From JBBARC01 sp040400005 (GTDB lineage Bacteria; Pseudomonadota; Alphaproteobacteria; Acetobacterales; Acetobacteraceae), in NCBI GenBank assembly GCA_040400005.1, contig JBBARC010000011.1, forward strand, positions 1 through 64,000: a stretch of DNA of 64,000 nucleotides. The letters are read 5' to 3'. Below are positions 48,204 through 56,832 of this stretch, piece after piece. The notes below the pieces were generated by a model, which saw only the letters and a program-made list of their open reading frames with translations, was not told where the DNA came from and searched no databases. Position 1 is the first letter of the stretch. Every line of letters begins with the position of its first letter. The translations under genes were made by a program, and so were the position numbers.

Positions 48204-50027
48204 ATGAAAATCGTCAATATCGCGATCATCGCGCACGTCGATCATGGCAAGACCACGCTGGTTGACCAGTTGCTGAAACAATCCGGCTCGTTCCGCGAAC
48301 ACCAGCAGGTGGCCGAACGCGCGATGGACCGTAACGATCTCGAACGCGAGCGCGGCATCACCATTTTGGCCAAGTGCACGTCGGTGGTGTGGAAAGATAC
48401 CCGCATTAACATCGTCGATACCCCCGGCCACGCCGATTTCGGCGGTGAAGTTGAACGTATTCTGAACATGGTCGATGGCGCCATTGTGTTGGTCGATGCC
48501 GCCGAAGGGGTGTTGCCGCAAACCAAGTTTGTGGTTGGCAAGGCGCTGGCGCAGGGCTTGAAGCCGATTGTTGTGGTCAATAAAATCGACCGCCAGGATG
48601 CGCGCGCCGATGAAGTGCACAATGAAGTGTTCGATCTGTTTGCAGCCCTGGGTGCCACCGATGAACAGCTCGATTTTCCCATGCTGTATGCCTCGGGCCG
48701 GCAAGGCTGGGCCGATGAAGAACTGGAAGGTGCGCGCAAAGATTTGGCACCAATGTTCGATCTGGTGCTGCGCCATGTGGTGCCGCCAGTGTTTGATAGC
48801 GAAGCGCCGTTTGGCATGGTCGCCTCGATCCTGGATTACGATAATTTCTTGGGCCGCGTGCTGACGGGGCGTATTATGCAGGGCCGCGCCAAGCTCAACA
48901 TGCCGGTAAAAGTGTTGCGCAGCGATGGCACAATTGTGGAAACTGGGCGGCTGACCAAGCTGCTGGCGTTTCGCGGGCTAGACCGGATTGTGGTGGAAGA
49001 AGTCGAAGCCGGCGACATTATTGCGGTTGCTGGTCTGACGGATGCCACCATTCCAGATACCATCGGATCGCCCGATCTGCCTGGCGCGCTGCCGGCAACC
49101 CCGGTTGATCCGCCGACGCTGGCGATGACTTTTCGGGTGAACGATGGCCCGATGGGTGGGCGCGAAGGTAAGAAGGTGACCAGCCGGCAGATCCGCGATC
49201 GGTTGCTGCGCGAATCTGAAGGCAATGTTGCCATCAAAATCACCGAAAGCACCGAGAGCGAAGCGTTTGAAGTGGCCGGCCGCGGCGAATTGCAGCTGGG
49301 CGTGCTGATTGAAACCATGCGCCGCGAAGGGTTTGAACTCACCATCGGCCGCCCGCGTGTGCTGACCCGCCAAAACCCCGAGACCGGCGCACGTGAAGAG
49401 CCGTTTGAGGAAGTGCTGGTGGACGTGGACGAGCCCTATTCCGGCATCGTTGTGGAAAAGATGAGCCTGCGCCGTGGCCAAATGCAAGACATGCGGCCAT
49501 CGGGCGGCGGCAAAGTGCGGCTGACGTTTATTATCCCCAGCCGTGGCCTGATTGGTTACCATGGGGAGTTTTTAACCGACACCCGCGGCACCGGCATTAT
49601 GAACCGGCTGTTTGCTGGCTACCAAGCCTGGGCGGGGCCGATTGAAGGGCGCCGTTGCGGGTCGTTGATCAGCAGCGAAGGCGGCAATGCGGTGCATTAC
49701 GCGCTGTTCTATCTGCAGGAACGCGGCACCATGTTCGTCAACCCAGGCGATGCCGTCTATGTCGGTATGATTTTGGGCGAGCATAGCCGCGGATCGGATC
49801 TGGACATCAACCCGATCAAAGAAAAGAAACTCAGCAACGTGCGTGCCGCCGGCAAGGACGATGCCATGCTGCTGATCCCGCCGCGCCGCATGTCGCTGGA
49901 ACAGGCGATTGCCTATATTGAAGATGATGAGCTGGTGGAGGTGACGCCCACCGCTATTCGTTTGCGCAAGCGCTATTTGGATCCCAATGAGCGTAAGCGG
50001 TTCGAGAAACGTAGCAGCAACGGCTGA
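48204..50027 (+). CDS. typA: Ribosome-associated GTPase TypA/BipA
   Basis: 607 residues of the translational GTPase involved in 50S assembly and in stress and low-temperature growth. G1 is AHVDHGKTTLVD, G2/switch ERERGITILAK, G3 DTPGHADFGGE and G4 NKIDR. The EF-G-like domains follow (VAGRGELQLGVLIETMRREGFEL) and the C-terminal TypA-specific block contains SRGLIGYHGEFLTDTRGTGI. ATG 48204 matches the family start; the in-frame region upstream is noncoding. A strong terminator follows. Confidence 0.96.
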   Translation: MKIVNIAIIAHVDHGKTTLVDQLLKQSGSFREHQQVAERAMDRNDLERERGITILAKCTSVVWKDTRINIVDTPGHADFGGEVERILNMVDGAIVLVDAAEGVLPQTKFVVGKALAQGLKPIVVVNKIDRQDARADEVHNEVFDLFAALGATDEQLDFPMLYASGRQGWADEELEGARKDLAPMFDLVLRHVVPPVFDSEAPFGMVASILDYDNFLGRVLTGRIMQGRAKLNMPVKVLRSDGTIVETGRLTKLLAFRGLDRIVVEEVEAGDIIAVAGLTDATIPDTIGSPDLPGALPATPVDPPTLAMTFRVNDGPMGGREGKKVTSRQIRDRLLRESEGNVAIKITESTESEAFEVAGRGELQLGVLIETMRREGFELTIGRPRVLTRQNPETGAREEPFEEVLVDVDEPYSGIVVEKMSLRRGQMQDMRPSGGGKVRLTFIIPSRGLIGYHGEFLTDTRGTGIMNRLFAGYQAWAGPIEGRRCGSLISSEGGNAVHYALFYLQERGTMFVNPGDAVYVGMILGEHSRGSDLDINPIKEKKLSNVRAAGKDDAMLLIPPRRMSLEQAIAYIEDDELVEVTPTAIRLRKRYLDPNERKRFEKRSSNG

Positions 50028-50034
50028 GACGAAC

Positions 50035-50070
50035 AAAAAAGGCTTTTATCCGGTGGATAAAAGCCTTTTT
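50035..50070. terminator. Rho-independent bidirectional terminator after typA
   Basis: A perfect stem: AAAAAGGCTTTTATCC, loop GGT, GGATAAAAGCCTTTTT. It has A runs on one side and T runs on the other, so it can work for both typA and the convergent SDR gene. Confidence 0.92.
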
Positions 50071-50100
50071 CTTTGGTGCATTGGTAAAGAAAATTTTTTG

Positions 50101-50889
50101 TTAAACGGCGGACGGATCGCCAATAGTGGCGCCGCCATCGGCCACAATCAATTGGCCAGTCACAAAACTTGCCGCTTCACTGGCCAAAAACAACGCAAGC
50201 GACGCGATTTCTTCCGGCCGGCCAAAGCGGCGCAGGGGCGCACGTTCGCTCACCGATTTGGCGATCTCTGGGCTGCTGGTTAAGGCCTGGGCAAAGTCGG
50301 TGGCGATGATGCCGGGGGCAATGGCGTTAACCCGCACGTTGCTCGGGCCGTATTCCACCGCCAAATTGCGCACCAGGGCTGCTTCGGCCGCTTTGGAAAC
50401 CCCGTAGGCGCCTAGCATGGTGTTGCCGCGCAGGGCGGCGATGGAGGAGATGACAACAACGCTGCCGGATTTGCGGTGCGCCATGGCCGGCATCAGCATG
50501 TTGCACAATTGCCAGGTGCTGCGCAGATTGGTGCCCATGATTTTGTCCCAGGCCTCATCAGAACAATTGGCCAGCGGGCCGAAAACCGGGTTGATCGCGG
50601 CATTGGCAATCAGAATATCCAGCGTGCCGAAAGCGGCGATGGTTTGGTCGGCGAGGTTTTGCAAATCCTCGCGGCGGCCGATGTTGGCGGCGATGGTGAT
50701 GGCGCGATCGGCGCCATACTGCGCGTTAATCGCATCACGCACGATGTTGCAGGCATCCGCTTTGCGCGAAGATATCACCACCCGCGCCCCGGCGGCGGCC
50801 AAGGCTTCGGAGGTGGCGCGGCCGATGCCGCGCGATGAGCCGGTGATGAGGGCGGTTTTGCCGGTGAGGTTGAAGCGGTGCAGGGGCAT
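50101..50889 (-). CDS. Short-chain dehydrogenase/reductase (FabG-like)
   Basis: 262 residues. NAD(P)-binding TGSSRGIGRAT (TGxxxGIG), the NAAINP motif (NNAG-like), catalytic Ser in VVVISSIAAL, and YGVSKAA for Tyr/Lys. The C-terminus has PGIIATDFAQAL and the GQLIVADGGATIG end of classical SDRs. Oxidises or reduces an alcohol/ketone; substrate not assignable. Convergent with typA across the terminator. Confidence 0.9.
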   Translation of the reverse strand: MPLHRFNLTGKTALITGSSRGIGRATSEALAAAGARVVISSRKADACNIVRDAINAQYGADRAITIAANIGRREDLQNLADQTIAAFGTLDILIANAAINPVFGPLANCSDEAWDKIMGTNLRSTWQLCNMLMPAMAHRKSGSVVVISSIAALRGNTMLGAYGVSKAAEAALVRNLAVEYGPSNVRVNAIAPGIIATDFAQALTSSPEIAKSVSERAPLRRFGRPEEIASLALFLASEAASFVTGQLIVADGGATIGDPSAV

Positions 50890-51180
50890 TTTGGGGTTTC
50901 CGTTGGTTTTTTGGTCGCGGGACTGTGCCGGGGGCGTCGGGGCGGCGCAAGGGCAGAGGCCTGGCGGTATTGGGTTACGTTGGCTTTTTTTGGTATTGGC
51001 CGGATATGGCGGACGCCCAAGAGCAGCTATGGATGAGCAGGAGGCTTTAGCGGGTATCAGCGGCCAATGCGCCGATCAGTCGCAAAACGGCAATTCTGCC
51101 AATACACGGAAGCACAGTTCCCTGTCCTACCTAATGCCGAAGGTTAGACCCTTGATACTCGGATCTTATCCTTGCTCGAA
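50890..51180. other. Intergenic region with lower GC, no gene seen
   Basis: 291 bases between the SDR start and the end of the exported orphan. The right half is less GC-rich than its surroundings and marks the edge of an atypical islet (51.0-53.1 kb). No palindromic repeat, RNA gene or credible open reading frame. Confidence 0.4.
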
Positions 51181-52254
51181 TTAGTTTCGCCACCAAGACA
51201 TTGTGCCAAGGCGATTGTTCCAATACCCGTTCATGGGATCGCACTGGTCGTCCTCAATAGAAATATCCACGCAGCCGGGTGCAGGTTTGCATCCCGGTAA
51301 CGGACCGTCGTTGCCTTGGCAGGTATGTGGGTATGTTGTTATGTGGACCGGCTGGGAGCAGAAGGCGCTTTGGTTACCAGGCGAAATTGGCCAATTCACG
51401 ATAATTGGCTTACCGGGTATCCGCATCCCCGCGTTAACAATACCTAGCCATATCGCATCGTGTCCCTGACTAACGACCACTGTGCTTGGATGTCCGCTAC
51501 AGGTGATATCTGCCATTATCGAAATGGCGTGGTCCCAAGACGCCGTTGGCGCAGCAGCATTTAATGATTCAATGACGCGCTTTTCTATATCAGCCTTCGG
51601 ATCGGATGAGGGCGCGAATCCTGACGACTGGCTATTCTTCCAATCATCCGCGCCGCAGCGTCGTGATTCCGTGACTTCTTGGCCGTGGTCATTCCACCTT
51701 GTGCGGCTGCACTGGACCGGCTGATATTGGCGACCGTCAAAGGACATTCGCGAGCTGCGGCATTCGATCGCGACACATCCGGTAGATCCGATATCGTTTA
51801 ATCCGTGGCTTTTCTGCCCATATATATCGAAAGAGTCGCCGCCGTTCTGATAGACAAGGCGATAAAACGACCGAGACGCAGACGGTTGCTCGTCTACCAG
51901 GAAATACTGGAAAAGGTGAGCACCATAGAGAACCTGGCAATAAGGATTTAGGGACGGTCGTACAAACCAAAGCGCGTGACCTGCCCCCCCACTGATCCGC
52001 ACGGCTCGCAGTAACGACGCATAGTCGGCGTGCTTCAGCCTTTGGGCAGCAACACAGGCGTCAAGCTGTTCGAGGTTGCCTCGGCCGACAGAATCAAGAA
52101 CGATACGAACTAGTTCCGGAGATGGGCGGATCTCGCCCGGTGTGGAGTTTTCCGTGCTGGCGCTCAGGAGAGGTTTTTCGTTACCCCACGCCGGCAGCGC
52201 GGTTGCACATAACAAGGCGGCGGAAATAATGCGGCGAAGCTGAGCGGCAGACAT
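51181..52254 (-). CDS. Exported Cys-rich orphan protein
   Basis: 357 residues; I do not recognise a family. Signal peptide of about 24 residues (RIISAALLCATALPAWGNE). The mature protein has about 17 Cys, many in C-x-n-C pairs, including GSTGCVAIECRSSRMSFDG and QPVQCSRTRWNDHGQE, and a C-terminal half with TCSGHPSTVVVSQG and PGCKPAPGCVDISIEDDQC. The codon use and lower GC differ from neighbours, which suggests horizontal acquisition. Disulphide-stabilised periplasmic or extracellular protein is the most that can be inferred. It is the last gene of a compact minus-strand set starting with a methyltransferase at 53795. Confidence 0.65.
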   Translation of the reverse strand: MSAAQLRRIISAALLCATALPAWGNEKPLLSASTENSTPGEIRPSPELVRIVLDSVGRGNLEQLDACVAAQRLKHADYASLLRAVRISGGAGHALWFVRPSLNPYCQVLYGAHLFQYFLVDEQPSASRSFYRLVYQNGGDSFDIYGQKSHGLNDIGSTGCVAIECRSSRMSFDGRQYQPVQCSRTRWNDHGQEVTESRRCGADDWKNSQSSGFAPSSDPKADIEKRVIESLNAAAPTASWDHAISIMADITCSGHPSTVVVSQGHDAIWLGIVNAGMRIPGKPIIVNWPISPGNQSAFCSQPVHITTYPHTCQGNDGPLPGCKPAPGCVDISIEDDQCDPMNGYWNNRLGTMSWWRN

Positions 52255-52263
52255 GGTGTAAGT

Positions 52264-52473
52264 TTACACAGTCGTCCAATTCCCGCTATAGGCTAAAGCG
52301 GGCTTCTTACCGATCTCGTCCACGCAATCGAAAGAAAACAGCAAGTAGGGACCATCAAGATCGTTGCGATATCGCCGCGTGACGCGGAGTCTACTCGATC
52401 CTGCAAGTCCTAGTCTTGCGGCCGTGGGTTCTAATTCCGCCGCCGGCACAACAAGCGCTGAACCGTATCGCAC
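52264..52473 (-). CDS. Hypothetical short protein or gene fragment
   Basis: 69 residues from GTG 52473 (VPAAELEPTAARLGLAGSSR, YRNDLDGPYLLFSFDCVDEI). The frame remains open upstream without an ATG, into the end of the 112-residue gene, and it reads like the C-terminal part of a longer protein. It may be a fragment left by recombination. Nine bases before the exported orphan. No family assigned. Confidence 0.35.
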   Translation of the reverse strand: MRYGSALVVPAAELEPTAARLGLAGSSRLRVTRRYRNDLDGPYLLFSFDCVDEIGKKPALAYSGNWTTV

Positions 52474-52499
52474 CGCGTCATCATCGGGCGCCGCAAACC

Positions 52500-52838
52500 C
52501 TAAGCTGCAGTGCTGCCTTGCTGCACAGACTGATGACCGTGATTGGGAAGTTGCCCCTGCGCGAGAGCAGATTCGACATAGAAAAGAAACTCAACGTCGT
52601 TCTGTACATCCGGATCAGCATCTGCCGAGGCTTGCGCCACGTTCATTTCGTGCCTGATGGCGCGCAGGAAAAGTGCCGCAATGGCATCGGGGATGTCGAT
52701 CATCGTACCGGCAGGTTTATCCCCGGCCTGCCATTGCCGCCAGTTGGCCTGCATGGCGCGATCTAACACATGATCGGTGACCGCGCGCCGTGTGGCGTTT
52801 TCGGCAAACCGCAGCGCTTTTGGCGATAATTGTATCAT
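52500..52838 (-). CDS. Hypothetical helical protein, possible antitoxin partner
   Basis: 112 residues, predicted mainly helical (SPKALRFAENATRRAVTDHV, IDIPDAIAALFLRAIRHEM, DVEFLFYVESALAQGQ), acidic in the middle. Starts 25 bases after the stop of the Tse2-like gene, so co-transcribed. Size and position fit an antitoxin or immunity protein, but I recognise no known antitoxin domain, and the toxin-first order is the less common one. Inference only. Confidence 0.45.
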   Translation of the reverse strand: MIQLSPKALRFAENATRRAVTDHVLDRAMQANWRQWQAGDKPAGTMIDIPDAIAALFLRAIRHEMNVAQASADADPDVQNDVEFLFYVESALAQGQLPNHGHQSVQQGSTAA

Positions 52839-52863
52839 GATGCAGCGTGTCTTAGCACAGATT

Positions 52864-53184
52864 TCAGCGAAATTCCAGGTTTGCCTTCCCCAAAAGCGAT
52901 TTGTATGCGCTCAACGCCATGTCAGCGGCCGGTTCCCACGACCAGTGCTGGCCGTGGTCGTTCCAAACGATCAAAAGACCCCCGTAATCATACCCTGCCG
53001 GCAGCGTCCACCATTGGCCGGCAGCCGGCGGCCTTTGCACCGCAAAAGTTGAAACGCCGCCCGAGCCAAATCTTACCCAAGCGGCGCCTTCATATTGAAA
53101 ATGCTCAATATCTTTGGGCCGAACATGGTCGAGGCGGGCGGAAGTCGCGTTGCCCAAGCGATGGAGATCGCACGCCGTGATCAT
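52864..53184 (-). CDS. Tse2-like putative ADP-ribosyltransferase toxin domain protein
   Basis: 106 residues. Features in the order seen in Tse2-type small toxins: RPKDIEHF, GGVSTF (GG-S-F), WWTLPAGYDY (W..LP.G), then HWSWEPAADMALSAYKSLL (H....P...M....Y...L). Tse2 of Pseudomonas aeruginosa is an NAD-dependent T6SS effector fold; many small relatives are chromosomal toxins. I base this on remembered pattern, not on an alignment. It overlaps the methyltransferase upstream by ATGA and is followed by a possible partner of 112 residues. Alternative: an unrelated conserved protein of unknown function. Confidence 0.5.
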   Translation of the reverse strand: MITACDLHRLGNATSARLDHVRPKDIEHFQYEGAAWVRFGSGGVSTFAVQRPPAAGQWWTLPAGYDYGGLLIVWNDHGQHWSWEPAADMALSAYKSLLGKANLEFR

Positions 53185-53795
53185 CGCGGTGCCGCACTAC
53201 CGGCGTACATATACGCCAGCGGCTTGGGGCCTTTAACATACCCCGTTTCCAACCGGTCAACCGCAAACCCAGCATCGGCCAGAATGGTAGTAATCGCCCG
53301 GTTGGCGTGGCAATTGCCAGCAACGTGCCGCCAAACCGGGGTAATGCGGTGCTGCCAGCGGGCCACCCCCGCATCCGGCGAAAGCCCGTGTTCGGCGAAT
53401 AATAAACGCCCGCCAGGGCGCAGAACGCGGCGCGCCTCACGCAGCGCCGCCACCGGATCGCCAATAGTACACATGGTCCAAGTGGTGACCACGGTATCGA
53501 AGCTGGCCGCATCAAACGGCAAAGTTTCCGCTGGGGACTGGCGCAAATGCAGGTTTATACCCGCGTTTCTGCCGGCCGCCTCGGCCATCGCCAGCAACGC
53601 GGCCGAGGGATCAACACCGCTAACCCCAGTCACCTGGGGGCCGTAAAACGGCAAGTTCAGCCCCGACCCAATGCCCAGTTCCAGCACTTGGCCCCTGGCA
53701 TCGGCGCCAATACGGGCGCGAAAAGGCGTGAACAGCCCTTGCTGCATAACCCTGGCCAGCAGCCGCGGCAGCACGTAGCGATCGTAAAGCGACAT
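53181..53795 (-). CDS. Class I SAM-dependent methyltransferase (UbiE/METTL7-like)
   Basis: 204 residues. Motif I is VLELGIGSGLNLPFYG (E/DxGxGxG), followed by VDPSAALLAMA, then FDTVVTTWTMCTIGDPVAALREARRVLRPGGRLLFAEHG, which matches the METTL7/phospholipid- or ubiquinone-type methyltransferases. Substrate unknown. It starts at ATG 53795 and overlaps the Tse2-like gene by ATGA, so translation of the two is linked. Divergent from the acyl-CoA synthetase. Confidence 0.88.
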   Translation of the reverse strand: MSLYDRYVLPRLLARVMQQGLFTPFRARIGADARGQVLELGIGSGLNLPFYGPQVTGVSGVDPSAALLAMAEAAGRNAGINLHLRQSPAETLPFDAASFDTVVTTWTMCTIGDPVAALREARRVLRPGGRLLFAEHGLSPDAGVARWQHRITPVWRHVAGNCHANRAITTILADAGFAVDRLETGYVKGPKPLAYMYAGSAAPR

Positions 53796-53905
53796 TGGCC
53801 CCCTCCCCCCTATGGCGTGGTGTCAGCACCAGTGTTCCATCCTTGGCACGACACCGCTAGTATGGCGCCAGTCCAAACAAAAACCATAAGCGGAGAGTTT
53901 TTACC

Positions 53906-55495
53906 GTGAGCGCCTATGATTACCCCCTGATCATCAAGCAACTTCTGATCACCCCGCTGCGCCAGTGGCCCAACCAGGAAATTGTTTACCGCGACAAGCT
54001 GCGGTTGACCTACCGGCAGTTTGGCGAACGGGTCGCGCGGCTAGGGTCGGCCTTGGCAGCCCTAGGCGTTGCCCACGGTGACACCGTGGCGGTGATGGAC
54101 TGGGATAGTAACCGTTACCTGGAATGTTTTTATGGCATCCCAATGTCCGGCGCCGTGCTGATGACAGTGAACGTGCGGCTATCGCCCGACCAGATTCTGT
54201 ATACGCTCAACCATGCTGAAGCCAGTGTGATCCTGTGCAATACAGAATTTATGAGCCTGCTTGCCGAATTGCGGCCGCAACTGACCGTGGCCAAAAAATT
54301 CATCTGCCTGGATGATGATAGCGTGGTACCCGAAGGCTTTGCCTGGGACGGCGAATACGAAGCACTGCTTGCCGCCGGCGACCCGGCCCATGACTTTCCC
54401 GAGTTTAGCGAACAAACCCGGGCCACAACATTCTATACCACCGGCACCACCGGCAACCCCAAAGGCGTGTACTACTCGCACCGCCAAATTGTGCTGCACA
54501 CCATTATGGGTGTGGGGGTCATGAGCTTTCGCGATAACGAAGTGTACATGCCAATCACCCCAATGTTTCATGTGCACGCCTGGGGCAACCCGTACAACGC
54601 AACACTGCGTGGCATAAAGCAGGTTTACCCCGGCCGTTATCAGCCTGATTTGCTGGCACGGTTATTTGTCACCGAAGGGGTAACATTCTCGCATTGCGTG
54701 CCGACCATTTTAAAAATGTTCCTCGATGCCGCCGCACTATTAAACGTTGATCTTTCTAAATGGCGGGTGATCATCGGTGGCTCCGCCCTGCCGCGCGCAC
54801 TCGCGCGCCAGGCGATGGATTTGGGCGTGGATGTTTTCGCCGGCTGGGGCATGTCTGAAACTGGCCCGATGGCGACAGTCGCTTTGCTAAAACCGCATCT
54901 CGCCGATGGCGGCGAAACCGAAATCACCTACCGCACCCGCGCCGGCCGCCCAGTGCCGCTGGTGGATTTGCGCATCATCGATGGCAACGGCAAATTTCTG
55001 CCCCACGATGGCGTTAGCGCCGGCGAAGTGGTGCTGCGTTCCCCCTGGCTAACCCAAGGCTATTTGCATAACCCCGAAGCCAGTGCCGCCCTGTGGGAAG
55101 GCGGCTGGATGCACACCGGGGATATCGGCACGATCGACGCCGAAGATTTCCTTAACATCACTGATCGCATCAAAGATGTTGTCAAAACAGGTGGTGAATG
55201 GGTATCTAGCTTACAACTGGAAGATATTATCTCCAGCAACCCCGGCGTATCGGAAGTGGCCGTCATCGGGGTAAAATGCCCACGCTGGGGCGAACGGCCG
55301 CTGGCCGTGGTTGTCGCCAAAAAAGACAGCCCGCACAACCCCGAAGCGATCCGCGCCACCGTCATGGCGCACGTGGATAGCGGCGAAATCTCCAAATACG
55401 CCATGCCAGAGCGCATCGAGTTCGTCGATGCCATACCACGCACCAGCGTGGGCAAGCTGGATAAGAAAGTTCTCCGCACGATGTTTGGGCCCTAA
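53906..55495 (+). CDS. Long/medium-chain fatty acyl-CoA synthetase (AMP-forming)
   Basis: Activates a fatty acid to acyl-CoA via acyl-AMP. 529 residues with the P-loop-like FYTTGTTGNPKGVYYSHRQ, the A5-type GWGMSETGPMATVA and the GWMHTGDIGTIDAEDF hinge plus DRIKDVVKTGGEWVSS, and C-terminal Lys in SVGKLDKKVLR. N-terminal sequence (YDYPLIIKQLLITPLRQWPNQEI) fits medium-chain synthetases of the AlkK group. Divergent from the methyltransferase by 110 bases. Confidence 0.92.
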   Translation: MSAYDYPLIIKQLLITPLRQWPNQEIVYRDKLRLTYRQFGERVARLGSALAALGVAHGDTVAVMDWDSNRYLECFYGIPMSGAVLMTVNVRLSPDQILYTLNHAEASVILCNTEFMSLLAELRPQLTVAKKFICLDDDSVVPEGFAWDGEYEALLAAGDPAHDFPEFSEQTRATTFYTTGTTGNPKGVYYSHRQIVLHTIMGVGVMSFRDNEVYMPITPMFHVHAWGNPYNATLRGIKQVYPGRYQPDLLARLFVTEGVTFSHCVPTILKMFLDAAALLNVDLSKWRVIIGGSALPRALARQAMDLGVDVFAGWGMSETGPMATVALLKPHLADGGETEITYRTRAGRPVPLVDLRIIDGNGKFLPHDGVSAGEVVLRSPWLTQGYLHNPEASAALWEGGWMHTGDIGTIDAEDFLNITDRIKDVVKTGGEWVSSLQLEDIISSNPGVSEVAVIGVKCPRWGERPLAVVVAKKDSPHNPEAIRATVMAHVDSGEISKYAMPERIEFVDAIPRTSVGKLDKKVLRTMFGP

Positions 55496-55530
55496 GGTAC
55501 AGGACGCAGGCAAGGTAAGGCAAGCAAAGT

Positions 55531-55672
55531 AAGGCTGGTGGGGCGAAGCCGCCCCCCCAGGCCCCCGGCGTAATGTTGACGGCATTCGTCCACACGCCGT
55601 CATCATAATGCCGGGGGTCTGGGGGAGCGGCCCCGTGCGCAGCACGCCTTCGCGTGACGCTGCACCAGCCTT
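55531..55672. repeat. Long nested palindrome between convergent genes (142 bp)
   Basis: Outer ends AAGGCTGGTG and CACCAGCCTT are exact inverted repeats. A nested arm, CCCCCAGGCCCCCGGCGTAA, pairs with the GCCGGGGG/TCTGGGGG side at about 55611-55626, with a further TGACGGC/GCCGTCA centre. It could be a strong terminator or an inactivated mobile palindrome. It shares no sequence with the A-F family. Confidence 0.8.
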
Positions 55673-55680
55673 TTCTTCAC

Positions 55681-56829
55681 TTAGCCTTGCCGTGCCGCAA
55701 TGCGTTTGCCGACATCGCGCAGGGGGCGTTCGACGAGGCGGAAGTTTAGCTCGCTGAGCACCAGCACCAGGGGGATCGCGGTGGCGATGAGTTTCCAGGC
55801 GTCACCGGGGCCGGCGTTTGGCAGTAGGCGAAACCAGAGTTCGCGGGTGAAGGTAAAGATCGGGGCGTGGATCAGGTAGATGCCGTAGGATCGGCTGCCG
55901 ACCCAGAGGAGTGCGCGTTTGGTGATGCCGGGGGCCCAGATATAGTGCTGCCCGTAGGAGGCAACGAACACCAGGGCAGTTGCGATGATGGCGATCAGGC
56001 CGGGGCGGATGGCGGTGATTTTTTGGAATAATGGGGCGAGGGCCGCCATGAAAAATAGGCTGCCCCATAATACGGCCCAGCGCGCGGCGCGGGAGTTGGC
56101 CAGTATGGCTGGGTTCATGCGTTGGTAGAGCGGCTGTTCGGCAAAAATTGCCAGCAGCACGCCAAAAACCATGGCATGGGCACGAAACGCCATGAGCGGA
56201 ATGGTTTCTGGCAGGGCGCAGAGGATGGCGGCGATGAGTAATAGGATGGCGACCAGGCGGCGGCCGGACAGGAAAACCACCACCGGCAGAGCTGAGTAAA
56301 ATTGTTCTTCTAGCGACAGGCTCCAGTAATGGCTGGTGGAGCCATAGGGGAGCACGGCAAAGCGCGCGGCGAAGCGGAAATCGGCTACCGCTAAGGCGCC
56401 AGCGATGACGGATTCGAAATTCGTGTGGAACGATTCCCAGGCGCCTGATCGGTTAAAGATAGCAGAACACAGCAGCACGAAGGCCAACCACAACCAGGCC
56501 GCCGGTAGCAGGCGCCAGACGCGGCGGATCCAGAATTGCACGAGGGTTGCGCCGAAGGCCGTGTTTGTGGTGGCGGCACGTAGCTTGGGCAGCAGACTGC
56601 GCGCGATGACAAAGCCGGAAATGGCAAAGAAGATATCTACGCCTGGCCAGAAATCGAGGTAGTTGGCGCGGATATGCTGCCACAGCGGCACATCCCAGGC
56701 GATCAGCATGGGTTGCCAATGTACCAACATCACCATCAGCACGGCAATGCCGCGCAGGGCTTCGATGTCGGGTAGTTTGGCGCTACCCGCTACCTGCGGT
56801 GCGATCAGGTGCGGGATTGCATCATCCAT
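55681..56829 (-). CDS. Acyltransferase family 3 membrane protein (OafA/NodX-like)
   Basis: 382 residues with about ten hydrophobic segments. It has the Acyl_transf_3 hallmarks: DIEALRGIAVLMVMLVHW at the N-terminus (R/K..RGIAxxxVxxxH), FFAISGFVIARSLLPKL, and SHYWSLSLEEQFYSALPVVVFL. These enzymes transfer acetyl or other acyl groups to sugars of LPS, exopolysaccharide or peptidoglycan. The donor and acceptor cannot be assigned. Separated from the gyrB stop by three bases, so possibly the last gene of that transcript. Confidence 0.88.
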   Translation of the reverse strand: MDDAIPHLIAPQVAGSAKLPDIEALRGIAVLMVMLVHWQPMLIAWDVPLWQHIRANYLDFWPGVDIFFAISGFVIARSLLPKLRAATTNTAFGATLVQFWIRRVWRLLPAAWLWLAFVLLCSAIFNRSGAWESFHTNFESVIAGALAVADFRFAARFAVLPYGSTSHYWSLSLEEQFYSALPVVVFLSGRRLVAILLLIAAILCALPETIPLMAFRAHAMVFGVLLAIFAEQPLYQRMNPAILANSRAARWAVLWGSLFFMAALAPLFQKITAIRPGLIAIIATALVFVASYGQHYIWAPGITKRALLWVGSRSYGIYLIHAPIFTFTRELWFRLLPNAGPGDAWKLIATAIPLVLVLSELNFRLVERPLRDVGKRIAARQG

Positions 56830-56832
56830 GCC

